Positions 34,322 to 42,296 of a stretch of 51,296 bases of DNA are shown here, piece by piece. The position numbers were made by a program, and so were the translations under genes. The stretch's first letter is position 1; each line of letters starts with the position of its first letter. Below the pieces are notes generated by a model that saw nothing but the letters and a program-made list of their open reading frames with translations, made no database searches and had not been told where the DNA came from. Source of the stretch: Rhodobacterales bacterium (lineage in GTDB: Bacteria; Pseudomonadota; Alphaproteobacteria; Caulobacterales; Hyphomonadaceae); assembly GCA_014763715.1 (NCBI GenBank), contig JACXUV010000017.1:1-51296 (forward strand), read 5' to 3'.

Positions 34322-35020
34322 ATGCTGTTTCAGAAGATCACGCGGCGCATGCGGCAGATACACAATGTGCTGGCGCTGGTTGTCGGGGCACAGATCCTTC
34401 TCTGGATGGGGTCCGGTCTCTATTTCACGCTCTTTCCGATCGAGACGGTCAGGGGCGAGCATCTGCGAGCGCCGCAGGAGACGGCGCTGTCGCTACCTGA
34501 GGCTGGGCTTATGCCTGTCGACGCACTGGCCGCCGGGGCAGACCGTGTGACCCTCAAACCGTGGCTCGGGCGCAGCGTCTATGTCGTCGAGGGGGAGGCC
34601 GGAACGGCGATGTTCGATGCGGCCACCGGCGAAGCCCTGACCCCGCTGGACGAGACCGCGGCCCGGGCCGTGGCCATCGCAAACTGGGCCGGACGGGGGG
34701 AGCTTGCCTCGGCGCATCTCGTCGAGGCCGCGCCGTCAGAGTCTGGCCGCAAGGGCGAGCCCATGTGGCGGGCGGATTTCGAAGGGCCGGACAAGGCCAC
34801 TTTCTGGATCACGCCGGACACGGGCGAAGTGCGAGCGGTACGCACCGGCGTCTGGCGCCTGTTCGACCTGATGTGGGGGCTCCACATCATGGACTGGTCC
34901 GCCCGCGAGACCATTGCCAGCTGGTGGATGAAAGCCTTCGCCTTTGGCGGGCTGATGATGTCGCTGGCCGGGGCATGGCTGCTCGTGCGGCGCCTGACCA
35001 AGGGGACATTGCTCCGATAG
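34322..35020 (+). CDS. PepSY-domain membrane protein
   Basis: 232 residues. The N-terminal signal anchor (VLALVVGAQILLWMGSGLYF) and a C-terminal segment (AFGGLMMSLAGAWLLVRRL) flank a periplasmic part with a PepSY-like fold (FDAATGEALTPLDE; FWITPDTGEVRAVRTG). This resembles the single-unit PepSY proteins related to PiuB-type reductases, often linked to iron uptake, but no iron gene is adjacent. AAGAGG precedes the ATG. Convergent with nhaA, 5 bp apart. Confidence 0.82.
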   Translation: MLFQKITRRMRQIHNVLALVVGAQILLWMGSGLYFTLFPIETVRGEHLRAPQETALSLPEAGLMPVDALAAGADRVTLKPWLGRSVYVVEGEAGTAMFDAATGEALTPLDETAARAVAIANWAGRGELASAHLVEAAPSESGRKGEPMWRADFEGPDKATFWITPDTGEVRAVRTGVWRLFDLMWGLHIMDWSARETIASWWMKAFAFGGLMMSLAGAWLLVRRLTKGTLLR

Positions 35021-35025
35021 CCCAA

Positions 35026-36249
35026 CTACTTCTGTAATTGCATCCCGGTGGCCGGCATATTCCGTCGCACTGGCCTTTCGCCAAGCTGGCTTGCAAAGCG
35101 CAGCACGGTGAAGCCCAGGAGGCCAGAAACGACAGATCCCATCAGGACGCCCAGGCGTACCTGGTCCAATGCTTCATTGGAGCTGAAGGCAAGGCTTCCG
35201 ATGAAAAGGCTCATGGTGAACCCAACGCCTGTGAGACAGGCAACACCGTAGACCTGCAGCCAGCTCACACCGGACGGCAGCCGCGCGAGACCTGACTTCA
35301 CCGCAACATAGGTAAGGCCGAACACGCCGAGCTGCTTTCCGAGAAACAGGCCGAGCGCAATCCCGAGCGGTACGGCGCTGGTCAGGGCATCGAGATCGAC
35401 ACCGCGAAGGTCCACACCGGCATTGGCGAAGGCGAATACCGGCAGGATCATGTACGCGACCCATGGGTGCAGCCCATGCTCCAGCTTGTGGAGCGGCGAC
35501 TGTCCGGTTTCCTCTCGTGGCGCAAGCGGAATGGCGAGCGCGGTCAGCACACCGGCCAGGGTGGCATGCACGCCCGACTTCAGAACGCAAACCCAGATGA
35601 ATGTGCCCACAAGAATGTAAGGCACGATCCGTTTGACGCCCATCCGGTTCATCAGGACCAGCCCTGCGAACCCGGCGCCTGCAAGGCCGAGAGCCTGAAG
35701 CGAAAGCTGCTCGGTATAGAACAGCGCAATGATGAGGATCGCGCCAAGGTCATCGATGATGGCAATGGCAAGCAGCAGGATTTTGAGCGCGACGGGTGCG
35801 CGCGTGCCCAGCAGCGCAAGGATGCCGAGCGCAAAGGCAATATCGGTCGCAGCAGGAATCGCCCAACCGCGAAGGGTTTCAGGAGACGAGAGGTTCAGCG
35901 CCACATAGATCAGTGCCGGGCCTGCCATGCCGCCAATCGCGGCCAGGGCAGGCAGCACCGCCTTGTCGAAGGAGGACAACTCCCCCTCAAGGACCTCGCG
36001 TTTGATCTCCAGACCGACCAGCAGGAAAAACACAGCCATAAGGCCGTCATTGATCCAGAGCAGCAACGGCTTCGCGATCTCAAGTGCGCCTATTTGGATC
36101 GCTACAGGCGTCGAGAGAAAGGCGCCATACCAATGGCTGAAGATCGTATTATTGGCCGCGATTGCCAGGGCCGCCGCCAGCATCAGGATCAGGCCGGCAG
36201 CGCTTTCAAGTCTGAGGAAGTGCTGGATACGGGCGACAACTTTGGTCAT
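35026..36249 (-). CDS. nhaA: Na+/H+ antiporter NhaA
   Basis: A 407-residue inner-membrane antiporter that expels Na+ or Li+ in exchange for protons. About twelve membrane segments are present. The diagnostic ion-binding [18 protein letters not shown] holds the Asp pair equivalent to E. coli D163/D164, and [16 protein letters not shown] is the TM4 unwound segment with the conserved Thr-Asp. AAGGA precedes the ATG. It is the last gene after two small ORFs on the same strand and has a 205-nt structured leader, so leader-mediated control is likely. A LysR-type gene lies divergently upstream of the small ORFs, recalling the nhaA-nhaR pairing of enterics. Confidence 0.96.
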   Translation of the reverse strand: MTKVVARIQHFLRLESAAGLILMLAAALAIAANNTIFSHWYGAFLSTPVAIQIGALEIAKPLLLWINDGLMAVFFLLVGLEIKREVLEGELSSFDKAVLPALAAIGGMAGPALIYVALNLSSPETLRGWAIPAATDIAFALGILALLGTRAPVALKILLLAIAIIDDLGAILIIALFYTEQLSLQALGLAGAGFAGLVLMNRMGVKRIVPYILVGTFIWVCVLKSGVHATLAGVLTALAIPLAPREETGQSPLHKLEHGLHPWVAYMILPVFAFANAGVDLRGVDLDALTSAVPLGIALGLFLGKQLGVFGLTYVAVKSGLARLPSGVSWLQVYGVACLTGVGFTMSLFIGSLAFSSNEALDQVRLGVLMGSVVSGLLGFTVLRFASQLGERPVRRNMPATGMQLQK

Positions 36250-36454
36250 TTAAAGCAATCCTTTTCATGAGGCGGCTGCAAGCGAGGCAGCCACAAAAAT
36301 GACGATCCCCGCCGACAGACCGCCCTGCCTGGCGGCTTGGGGTGCGGGGTCGGTGAGTTGAGCCAGCCAGGGCATGCCTGCCGGCGGGGATCGTGTCGGC
36401 CTGGCGAGAGATCCTGTCAGGGGACAGGTCCCGGCCGGGTTTCGGTGGGCGGGG
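36250..36454 (-). promoter_or_regulatory. Structured nhaA leader, candidate ion riboswitch/attenuator
   Basis: Reading on the minus strand: a hairpin of 6 bp (36413-36428, 4-nt loop). Next a very long hairpin whose outer arms are 36376-36394 and 36302-36320 (19 consecutive pairs, two of them G-U) and whose inner arms are 36362-36373 and 36322-36333 (11 of 12 pairs), with a 28-nt loop, followed by a T-run (complement of 36295-36299). A last 8-bp hairpin (36272-36279 with 36287-36294) sits just before the ribosome site. It looks like an intrinsic terminator inside a regulatory leader. nhaA-I and nhaA-II RNA motifs are known upstream of nhaA in proteobacteria and reported to sense Li+; membership is not shown here. 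Confidence 0.6.
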
Positions 36455-36667
36455 TTAGTCGTCGAAGACGCCAAAGCCTTTCCTGTGGCGGGGCAGGCGT
36501 CCGCCTTCCCCTTCCCAGCGGCTTATTGCTTCAGCATCTTCCCGGGACCGGATCCGTGCAGGAACCAGTTTGCCTTTGCGGGGACGTTCCCTGTGACCGC
36601 GAGGCTCAGCGAACTCAGCCATTTCTTCGAGGAAGTTCGCGATCAGGTCCTTGAGAGCAGACATCAT
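36455..36667 (-). CDS. Small basic hypothetical protein upstream of nhaA
   Basis: 70 residues (one fewer if the second ATG is used). The N-terminal amphipathic helix MMSALKDLIANFLEEMAEFA is followed by a Arg/Lys-rich stretch (RGHRERPRKGKLVPARIRSR) and RHRKGFGVFDD at the end. GAGG lies at suitable distance. It sits 28 bp downstream of another small ORF and 205 bp ahead of nhaA on the same strand. No family recognised. The ribosome site and same-strand arrangement support a real gene. Confidence 0.55.
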   Translation of the reverse strand: MMSALKDLIANFLEEMAEFAEPRGHRERPRKGKLVPARIRSREDAEAISRWEGEGGRLPRHRKGFGVFDD

Positions 36668-36695
36668 TTTTGCCTCGTTCTGAAAGTGCCGGATC

Positions 36696-36878
36696 TCAGG
36701 CAGCCCGCCGCATGCGGCGCCTGCGGCGGCGATACTGGGAGGGTGTCTCCTCCAGGCTCTTGCTGTCTCCATCCGCCTTCGAACGATTTTCTGCGGCATC
36801 CATGAACCGGCCGCCACGGCCCGGACTTGCCGGGCCAATCTGGCTCCCTGTCCAAAGGTCGTCGGTCAGTCGATACAT
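36696..36878 (-). CDS. Small Arg-tailed hypothetical protein
   Basis: 60 residues, MYRLTDDLWTGSQIGPASPG at the start and QYRRRRRRMRRAA at the end, so strongly basic and perhaps nucleic-acid or membrane binding. A very strong ribosome site (AAGGAGG, 8 nt upstream) supports translation from the ATG at 36878. First gene of a presumed unit running through the second small ORF toward nhaA, and divergent from the OxyR-like regulator. No family recognised. Confidence 0.6.
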   Translation of the reverse strand: MYRLTDDLWTGSQIGPASPGRGGRFMDAAENRSKADGDSKSLEETPSQYRRRRRRMRRAA

Positions 36879-36950
36879 TTGGTTTGCCTCCTTTTGGCTC
36901 TTGCGATGACCCGGATATGAGGCCATATGCCCGATAGCTCAAATCGAATG

Positions 36951-36967
36951 TATCTTAATATGTGATA
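36951..36967. promoter_or_regulatory. LysR-type box between small ORFs and OxyR-like gene
   Basis: TATC-N9-GATA (36951-36954 and 36964-36967) is a perfect dyad with a T-N11-A core, 15 bp upstream of the OxyR-like start. Another GATAG (36933-36937) lies 31 bp from the second half, about three helical turns, suggesting an extended LysR-type operator in the divergent promoter. Confidence 0.55.
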
Positions 36968-36981
36968 GGTTTTTCCGAACC

Positions 36982-37917
36982 ATGAGACCGACCCTTCGCC
37001 AACTCCAATACATTGTGGCAGTCGCGGACTCCGGCCGTTTTCGTGACGCCGCGGTGCAGCTGGGTGTGAGCCAGCCGAGCTTGTCCGAACAGATTTCGGA
37101 CGCCGAAGCGCAACTGGGTGTAACGCTGATTGAACGGGCCAGAACCGGTGCCGTGCTGACACCGGCAGGGGCGGAAGTCGTACGCCGTGCCCGGATTGTC
37201 CTGACCCAGGTGGAAGACCTCAAGACGGTCGCCCGCCAGGTTGCCGGCGATCTCGCAGGCCGTTACCGGCTGGGGACTTTGCCGACGATTGGGCCATACC
37301 TTCTGCCCAGTGCCGTCCGGGAGCTGCACCGGCTTTACCCGGACCTTCGACTGGGAGTCCGGGAAGAACGGACGATCGACCTTGACGAAAAGCTCAATGA
37401 TGGCCGGCTCGACATGGTTATTTCAACGGCCGAAGACCATCTGAATTCGGAATCCATGCAGCTCTTCGATGAGCAGCTCTATGTCTGTACGGCCTCGGAC
37501 GACCCGATCGGCCGAGGCGGCGAGGCGCTGAAGATATCGGCGCTCAAGGGCCGGGAAGTGCTCAGCCTCGGATATGGTCACCGCCTCAGCACCGTTGTGC
37601 AGAAGCTGGCCGAAGCTGCGGGCGCCCATGTGTCGACGGAGTATGAAGGCACTTCACTTGATGCGATCCGGCAGATGGCCGGCATGGGCGCAGGCATCGC
37701 AATTGTGCCCAGCCTCTATGCTGTGATGGAGGCAAGCAAGGATCCTCACCAGATCGTTCGCCCGATTGACCATCCTCTGGCGCGCCGACGGATCAGCTTG
37801 GTGTGGCGGTCCGGCTCGCCCCTGGAGCGCAACATCCAGAAACTTGGACTGGTGTTCAGGGATGTAGCGGCTGATCTTTTGGCGCAGACTGGAAAACAGG
37901 TGAAAGGAAAAACCTAA
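36982..37917 (+). CDS. OxyR-like LysR regulator lacking the redox cysteines
   Basis: 311 residues. The HTH (TLRQLQYIVAVADSGRFRDA; VSQPSLSEQISDAEAQLGV) and the following GRYRLGTLPTIGPYLLPSAV track E. coli OxyR closely, as does LVWRSGSPLERNIQKLGLVF near the end. However, the OxyR segment with C199 (GHCLRDQ) reads YGHRLSTV here and the C208 position is also not Cys. The only Cys is in LYVCTASD. So it cannot use the known peroxide-sensing disulfide. Divergent from the small-ORF/nhaA unit, which it may control. Confidence 0.9.
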   Translation: MRPTLRQLQYIVAVADSGRFRDAAVQLGVSQPSLSEQISDAEAQLGVTLIERARTGAVLTPAGAEVVRRARIVLTQVEDLKTVARQVAGDLAGRYRLGTLPTIGPYLLPSAVRELHRLYPDLRLGVREERTIDLDEKLNDGRLDMVISTAEDHLNSESMQLFDEQLYVCTASDDPIGRGGEALKISALKGREVLSLGYGHRLSTVVQKLAEAAGAHVSTEYEGTSLDAIRQMAGMGAGIAIVPSLYAVMEASKDPHQIVRPIDHPLARRRISLVWRSGSPLERNIQKLGLVFRDVAADLLAQTGKQVKGKT

Positions 37918-37964
37918 CCAGCATTCAGTTTCATTCGATTTTACTTATCATGCCTGCGGGCACA

Positions 37965-37991
37965 CCTTCCGGTTACAGACAAAACGGAAGG
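37965..37991 (+). promoter_or_regulatory. Hairpin pairing with the ribosome site of the TTG-start gene
   Basis: CCTTCCG (37965-37971) is the exact complement of CGGAAGG (37985-37991), which is most of the Shine-Dalgarno sequence (GGAAGGAG) of the gene at 38002. The 13-nt loop allows a stable hairpin that would limit ribosome binding. Confidence 0.45.
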
Positions 37992-38001
37992 AGACGAAAG
38001 A

Positions 38002-38367
38002 TTGGCATACGATTCTGTTCAAACTCTACCGGTCAGGCCGGTTTCTGCACGCGGCCAGCCGTCCCGCGTCACTGAAGATGATCTGCGGCATGCGGTGTTT
38101 GAGTGCCAGTGGCGGGGAAAGCCGGACAGCCTGCGCGAGGTCATCCTGTCGCGTGTGGACTGGGGGCCTTTTGATGTCTCCTGCCGCAGACATCCCGAAC
38201 GTGAAGACGCGTGTCTGTGTGCCGTTCACTATACCGGCCCCATGCGGGAGCGGCCTCACCTCATGGCCAGCTTCTGGCATGTGATGGAACAGTTTTCATT
38301 TTATCATGGACGCGTGCGCAAACCTCGAAGCGCGGACGTGCAGGCGCTCAGACAGGTCCGGCGCTGA
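38002..38367 (+). CDS. Hypothetical soluble protein with TTG start
   Basis: 121 residues. There is no internal Met until far downstream, and GGAAGGAG sits 8 nt before a TTG, so TTG is the likely start. The sequence (VTEDDLRHAVFECQWRGKPD, LREVILSRVDWGPFDVSC, MASFWHVMEQFSFYHGRVR) shows no signal peptide or membrane segment and belongs to no family I recognise. Several Cys and His residues (SCRRHPEREDACLCAVH) could bind metal. It follows the OxyR-like gene by 84 bp and ends 8 bp before convergent ttcA. Confidence 0.65.
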   Translation: MAYDSVQTLPVRPVSARGQPSRVTEDDLRHAVFECQWRGKPDSLREVILSRVDWGPFDVSCRRHPEREDACLCAVHYTGPMRERPHLMASFWHVMEQFSFYHGRVRKPRSADVQALRQVRR

Positions 38368-38375
38368 TCAATCGG

Positions 38376-39269
38376 TCAGAAGGGGACGTTCGGGTCGTCT
38401 TCGCCTTCGCCGCCGGGGGCGAGGCCGGGGAAGTCGAACACTTTCGGATCGTGCAGGTGGCTGGGGCGGACGGTGGCCAGGGCATGGGCCATCACCTGGC
38501 GCACGCCGGGTTTCTTGCGTTCCCACTCGGTCAGCATCTGTTTCATCGCCACGCGCTGCAGGCCGTCCTGGCTGCCGCACAGATTGCACGGGATGATCGG
38601 GAAGTTCATCGCGGTGGAGAACTTCTCAAGGTCGTCTTCCGCTGCCGTGATCAGCGGGCGGAGCACCATGACGTCGCCCTCATCGTTCAGCAGCTTCGGG
38701 GGCATCGCGGCCAGGCGTCCGCCATGGATGAGGTTCATCATGAACGTCTCCAGCGCGTCGTCGCGGTGGTGGCCCAGCACGATGGCCTCGCAGCCTTCCT
38801 CCCGCGCGATGCGGTAGAGGATGCCCCGGCGCAGGCGCGAGCACATGGAGCAGAAGGTCCGCCCCTCGGGCACCTTGTCGGTGACGATGGAATAGGTGTC
38901 CTCGGTCACGATGCGATAGGTGGCGCCGATTTTCTCCAGCCATTCCGGCAGGATGTGCTTGGGAAAGCCCGGCTGGCCCTGGTCGAGGTTGCAGGCAATC
39001 AGGTCCACGGGCAGGGCGCCCTGGTATTGCAGGTCCATCAGTACGGCCAGCAGGCCATAGCTGTCCTTGCCGCCGGAGAGGCAGACCAGCCATTTCGGCC
39101 GCGGCGCCGCGCCGCTCTCCACCGCGCGCCGGTCGACCATGCCATAAGTGTCGATCGCCTGGAGGGCGCCGCGCACCAGCCGCTTGCGCAGCTTCTTGAA
39201 GCTGACCGAATCCGGCGTCTCCGCGAAAAGCGGCGGGGCACCGGTGAAAGAGGAAACGTCATCTGCCAT
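38376..39269 (-). CDS. ttcA: tRNA 2-thiocytidine(32) synthetase TtcA
   Basis: About 297 residues. The PP-loop [20 protein letters not shown] activates C32 of tRNA with ATP. The CxxC in [17 protein letters not shown] and another Cys pair in [17 protein letters not shown] coordinate the 4Fe-4S cluster, giving the TtcA pattern. The ATG at 39269 starts [10 protein letters not shown]; an in-frame start at 39332 would add 21 residues and cannot be ruled out. Downstream of the GIY-YIG gene on the same strand, but separated from it by a terminator. Confidence 0.93.
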   Translation of the reverse strand: MADDVSSFTGAPPLFAETPDSVSFKKLRKRLVRGALQAIDTYGMVDRRAVESGAAPRPKWLVCLSGGKDSYGLLAVLMDLQYQGALPVDLIACNLDQGQPGFPKHILPEWLEKIGATYRIVTEDTYSIVTDKVPEGRTFCSMCSRLRRGILYRIAREEGCEAIVLGHHRDDALETFMMNLIHGGRLAAMPPKLLNDEGDVMVLRPLITAAEDDLEKFSTAMNFPIIPCNLCGSQDGLQRVAMKQMLTEWERKKPGVRQVMAHALATVRPSHLHDPKVFDFPGLAPGGEGEDDPNVPF

Positions 39270-39343
39270 GGCCGCTCTATCCCATGACAGGGGCCGGGCG
39301 GGAAGAGGCTGCGGCAGGTCCGTTATCGTCATGGATGGTCATG

Positions 39344-39366
39344 AAAAAAGGCGGCCGGAGCCGCCT
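39344..39366 (-). terminator. Intrinsic terminator after the GIY-YIG gene
   Basis: On the minus strand AGGCGGC-TCCG-GCCGCCT (39349-39366) is followed by a T-run (complement of 39344-39349). A compact 7-bp GC stem with six T. Confidence 0.88.
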
Positions 39367-39401
39367 GAGATCATGAGATAGTCCGGTATAGTCCGGTATG
39401 A

Positions 39402-39824
39402 TCACGTCAAAAATGGCAGGCGGAACCAGCGTTTGATCTTCCACCAGCGGCGCAGGCGCTTGTTGTTCGGCGCATCGTCGGCCCCGCGCGGGATGAGGAT
39501 GTCGTTCATCCGCGGCTGGTAATTGCGGATCAGGTCTTCCTCGACCCGCGCCCGGTCTGCCGGTTTTTTTACAATCATTACATGGCGTTCGGTCGCCCCG
39601 CGTTTCCACCAGGCTTCCCACCAGCGCTCATGCCCGATCAGGCGCGAGCGGAAATTGGTGGCCTTGCCGATGTAAAGCGGCTGCAGGAAGAACACGAACC
39701 GCCGCCGCACAAAGACATAGATCCCGCCCTCATCCGGCAGGCCCTTGCGCGTCAGCGTGATCTTGAACCGGTACGGCCGGCCGGACTCTCCCCACCAGGT
39801 ATGCCAGCCAAACAGAAAGAGCAT
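39402..39824 (-). CDS. GIY-YIG nuclease family protein
   Basis: 140 residues. The GIY element is GGIYVFVRRRFVFFLQ, the YIG element is PLYIGKATNFRSRLIGHERW, and a candidate catalytic Glu is in RARVEEDLIRNYQPRMND. The GIY-YIG domain cleaves DNA in characterised homologues; stand-alone bacterial members are mostly uncharacterised. The C-terminus is basic and Trp-rich (RRWWKIKRWFRLPFL). GGAGG at 5 nt selects ATG 39824 rather than GTG 39836. It occupies the position next to rnhB where ccrM sits in several alphaproteobacteria, with a perfect CtrA-type site upstream. Confidence 0.88.
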   Translation of the reverse strand: MLFLFGWHTWWGESGRPYRFKITLTRKGLPDEGGIYVFVRRRFVFFLQPLYIGKATNFRSRLIGHERWWEAWWKRGATERHVMIVKKPADRARVEEDLIRNYQPRMNDILIPRGADDAPNNKRLRRWWKIKRWFRLPFLT

Positions 39825-39863
39825 GGGTCCCTCCACGTCGATTCCCGGAAGCTCGTCTGAGGC

Positions 39864-39882
39864 GGTTAACAGCGCGTTAACC
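39864..39882. promoter_or_regulatory. Perfect CtrA-type box upstream of GIY-YIG gene
   Basis: GGTTAAC-AGCGC-GTTAACC is a perfect palindrome and contains TTAA-N7-TTAACC (39866-39869, 39877-39880), the full CtrA consensus. It overlaps the rnhB stop codon and lies 40 bp upstream of the GIY-YIG start. In Caulobacter the adjacent ccrM promoter is CtrA controlled. Confidence 0.7.
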
Positions 39883-40461
39883 AGTGACGGCTGCAGCTTT
39901 CACGGGGGCGAAGCTCATCCGGTGGCAGGGGGCGGGGCCGAGACGTTTCAGCGCTTCGGCGTGCATGGCGGTGCCATAGCCCTTGTGCTTTGCCAGGCCA
40001 TAGCCGGGATGGGCGGCATCCAGTTCCACCATCAGCGCATCCCGAACCGTCTTGGCGAGGATCGAGGCGGCCGAGATGGACGGTTCCTTCAGGTCACCCT
40101 TCACAATGGCTTCAGCTTCGCAGGCGAGGCCGCCGGGCAGGGCGTTGCCGTCAATGAGGGCAAGCGCCGGGGCGTGCTGCAGCCCGGCGACCGCCCGGCG
40201 CATGGCCAGGAAGGTTGCCTCGCGGATGTTCAGCCGGTCGATCTCCTCCACGCTGGCATGAGCCACACACCAGGCGAGGGCGCGCTCGCGGATCAGCGGC
40301 GCCAGCGCGTCGCGCTTTGCTTCCGATAGTTTCTTCGAATCCGTCAGCCCTTCGATGGGGCGGGCCGGATCAAGGATCACGGCGCCCGCAGTTACCGGGC
40401 CGGCCCATGGGCCACGGCCGGCCTCGTCCACGCCGCAGGTGAGGTTTCCTAACAGGTCCAT
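39877..40461 (-). CDS. rnhB: Ribonuclease HII
   Basis: 194 residues. [20 protein letters not shown] near the N-terminus carries the catalytic Asp-Glu and the GRG loop, [15 protein letters not shown] and IDGNALPGG carry further active-site elements, and [20 protein letters not shown] is the C-terminal signature. It removes RNA embedded in DNA:RNA hybrids. The frame is open much further upstream, but the family N-terminus and the divergent TerC gene argue for the ATG at 40461; the ribosome site is weak. Confidence 0.95.
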   Translation of the reverse strand: MDLLGNLTCGVDEAGRGPWAGPVTAGAVILDPARPIEGLTDSKKLSEAKRDALAPLIRERALAWCVAHASVEEIDRLNIREATFLAMRRAVAGLQHAPALALIDGNALPGGLACEAEAIVKGDLKEPSISAASILAKTVRDALMVELDAAHPGYGLAKHKGYGTAMHAEALKRLGPAPCHRMSFAPVKAAAVTG

Positions 40462-40546
40462 GGCGGCAACAGACCGCGAGTCGGGCTTGCGCTCCACCGC
40501 GCAGCACGGTTCACTCGGCGCATATTGCGGCTCGCTGGGGGCTCCC

Positions 40547-41323
40547 ATGACCGAACTTCTCTCTTCGCCCGCCTTCTGGGGCAGCCTTGTCACGCTGACC
40601 TTCCTGGAAGTCGTGCTGGGCATCGACAATCTGCTCTTTGTGTCCATTGCCACTGGCAAACTGCAGGGCAGGCAGAAGGAACAGGCCACGCGCGTCGGCA
40701 TCTGGGGCGCCATGATCCTGCGCATCGCGATGCTGGGCCTGATCTTCTGGATTCTGCAGCTCGACAAGTCCGCCCTGTTCCACCTGCCGCACTGGCTGGC
40801 CGTCGCGGTCTCCAATGGCAGCGAAGAGGTGATGCACCATGTGGAGGAAGTCACGCTGAAGGATGTGATCCTGTTCGGCGGCGGGCTGTTCCTGTTGTGG
40901 AAAGGCACGCAGGAAATCCACTCCGCCGTGGAGGGCACTCATCATGAAGAGACCACGGCGCAAAGCGGGTTCGGCTCGGTTGTGCTGCAGCTTATCGTCA
41001 TAAACATCGTCTTTTCGCTGGACAGCGTGATCACGGCCGTCGGCATGACGACACACCTGCCGGTGATGATCGCCGCCGTGGTGCTGTCGACCTTTGTGAT
41101 GGCTGTCGCTGCAGACCCGCTGGCGAAGTTCATCGCCGATCACCCGACCACCAAGATGCTGGCGCTGGCCTTTATCCTGCTCGTCGGGGTCGCCCTTGTG
41201 GCCGATGGCCTCGGCTTCCATATCCCGAGGGGTTATCTCTACTTTGCCATTGCGTTCTCGCTGGGCGTGGAGCTTCTGAACATACAGGCGCGCAAGAAGG
41301 CGCCAAAAGCTGGAGGACACTGA
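40547..41323 (+). CDS. TerC-family membrane protein
   Basis: 258 residues with about seven membrane segments. [21 protein letters not shown] holds the conserved GIDN motif; its duplicated partner is [13 protein letters not shown]. These Asp/Asn positions are thought to bind metal, and TerC relatives have been linked to Mn2+ export and tellurite tolerance; no other ter genes are present. The ATG at 40547 begins [13 protein letters not shown]. It is followed at once by qor (the TGA stop and the ATG are 1 bp apart), with GGAGG in the TerC 3' end. Confidence 0.92.
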   Translation: MTELLSSPAFWGSLVTLTFLEVVLGIDNLLFVSIATGKLQGRQKEQATRVGIWGAMILRIAMLGLIFWILQLDKSALFHLPHWLAVAVSNGSEEVMHHVEEVTLKDVILFGGGLFLLWKGTQEIHSAVEGTHHEETTAQSGFGSVVLQLIVINIVFSLDSVITAVGMTTHLPVMIAAVVLSTFVMAVAADPLAKFIADHPTTKMLALAFILLVGVALVADGLGFHIPRGYLYFAIAFSLGVELLNIQARKKAPKAGGH

Positions 41324-41324
41324 C

Positions 41325-42296
41325 ATGCACGACGCTTACCGGATCATCATGCACGAAACGGGCGGCCCGGATGTGCTGAAGGTGGAACCGTTCGAGCCAC
41401 GCCAGCCAGGGCCGGGCGAGGCGCTGGTGAAGCAGGCGGCTTCCGGCCTCAATTTCATCGACACCTATTTCCGCACGGGGCTGTATCCTGCGAAGATGCC
41501 ATTCGTGCAGGGCTCCGAAGGGGCCGGCACGGTGGAGGCCGTGGGCGAGGGCGTCACCAATGTGAAGCCGGGTGACCGGGTCGCCTATCTCGGCAATGGC
41601 ACCTATGCCACCCACTTTACCGGCCCGGCTGCGCGCATGGTCAAACTCCCGGACGGCATCAGCGAGGAAGAAGGCGCCGCCGTCCTCCTGAAGGGCCTCA
41701 CCGCCTGGATGCTGCTGTTCGAGATCCGCCCTGTCACCGATCATGACACTGTGCTGATCTGGGCGCCGGTTGGCGGTGTCGGCAGCGTGCTGACGCCCTG
41801 GGCGGCAAGCCTCGGCGCCCGCGTGATCGCCGTGACCTCCACACCCGAGAAGGCCGAAAAGGCCGAAGAGCTTGGTGCCAGTGATGTCATCGTCGGTTAT
41901 GACGATGTGGCGAAGAAAGTACGTGATCTGACGGGCGGCGTGGGCGTCGATGTCTCCCTCGACAGCGTCGGTAAACGCAGCTTCGAAGCGTCCCTTTCCA
42001 GCCTGAAGAAACGCGGCTGGATGATCTCCTATGGCAATGCTTCCGGCGCTGCAGACCCGATGCCGCCGGGCCGCCTCGCCGCTGGCGGTTCGCTCATCCT
42101 GACCCGGCCAACCCTGTTCAGCTATATCGAGACAGCGGAAGACCTGGCCCGCGGTGCGCGCCACCTGTTCGCCGCCATGAAGGCGGGCACGTTCAGTGCC
42201 GACATTGGCCAGCGCTTCTACATGAGAGACGCAGGCAAGGCTCACGAAGCCCTCGAAAGCGGCAAGACCACCGGCGCCACCGTGTTGATGCCTTAA
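41325..42296 (+). CDS. NADPH:quinone oxidoreductase (QOR/zeta-crystallin type)
   Basis: A 323-residue zinc-free MDR-family enzyme. ETGGPDVLKVEPFEPRQPG and NFIDTYFRTGLYP are the GroES-like part typical of quinone reductase, with FVQGSEGAGTVEAVGEG. The cofactor motif is APVGGVGSVLTPWAASLGA, close to the AAAGGVG loop of QOR. It reduces quinones with NADPH, one electron at a time in reference enzymes. Second gene of a tight pair with TerC; stop overlaps the convergent kinase gene (TTAA). Confidence 0.92.
   Translation: MHDAYRIIMHETGGPDVLKVEPFEPRQPGPGEALVKQAASGLNFIDTYFRTGLYPAKMPFVQGSEGAGTVEAVGEGVTNVKPGDRVAYLGNGTYATHFTGPAARMVKLPDGISEEEGAAVLLKGLTAWMLLFEIRPVTDHDTVLIWAPVGGVGSVLTPWAASLGARVIAVTSTPEKAEKAEELGASDVIVGYDDVAKKVRDLTGGVGVDVSLDSVGKRSFEASLSSLKKRGWMISYGNASGAADPMPPGRLAAGGSLILTRPTLFSYIETAEDLARGARHLFAAMKAGTFSADIGQRFYMRDAGKAHEALESGKTTGATVLMP

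Noticed and set aside
36265-36474. 69-codon ORF in the nhaA leader
   Set aside because: Covers the highly structured leader and overlaps the end of the upstream small gene; no ribosome site and no protein features.
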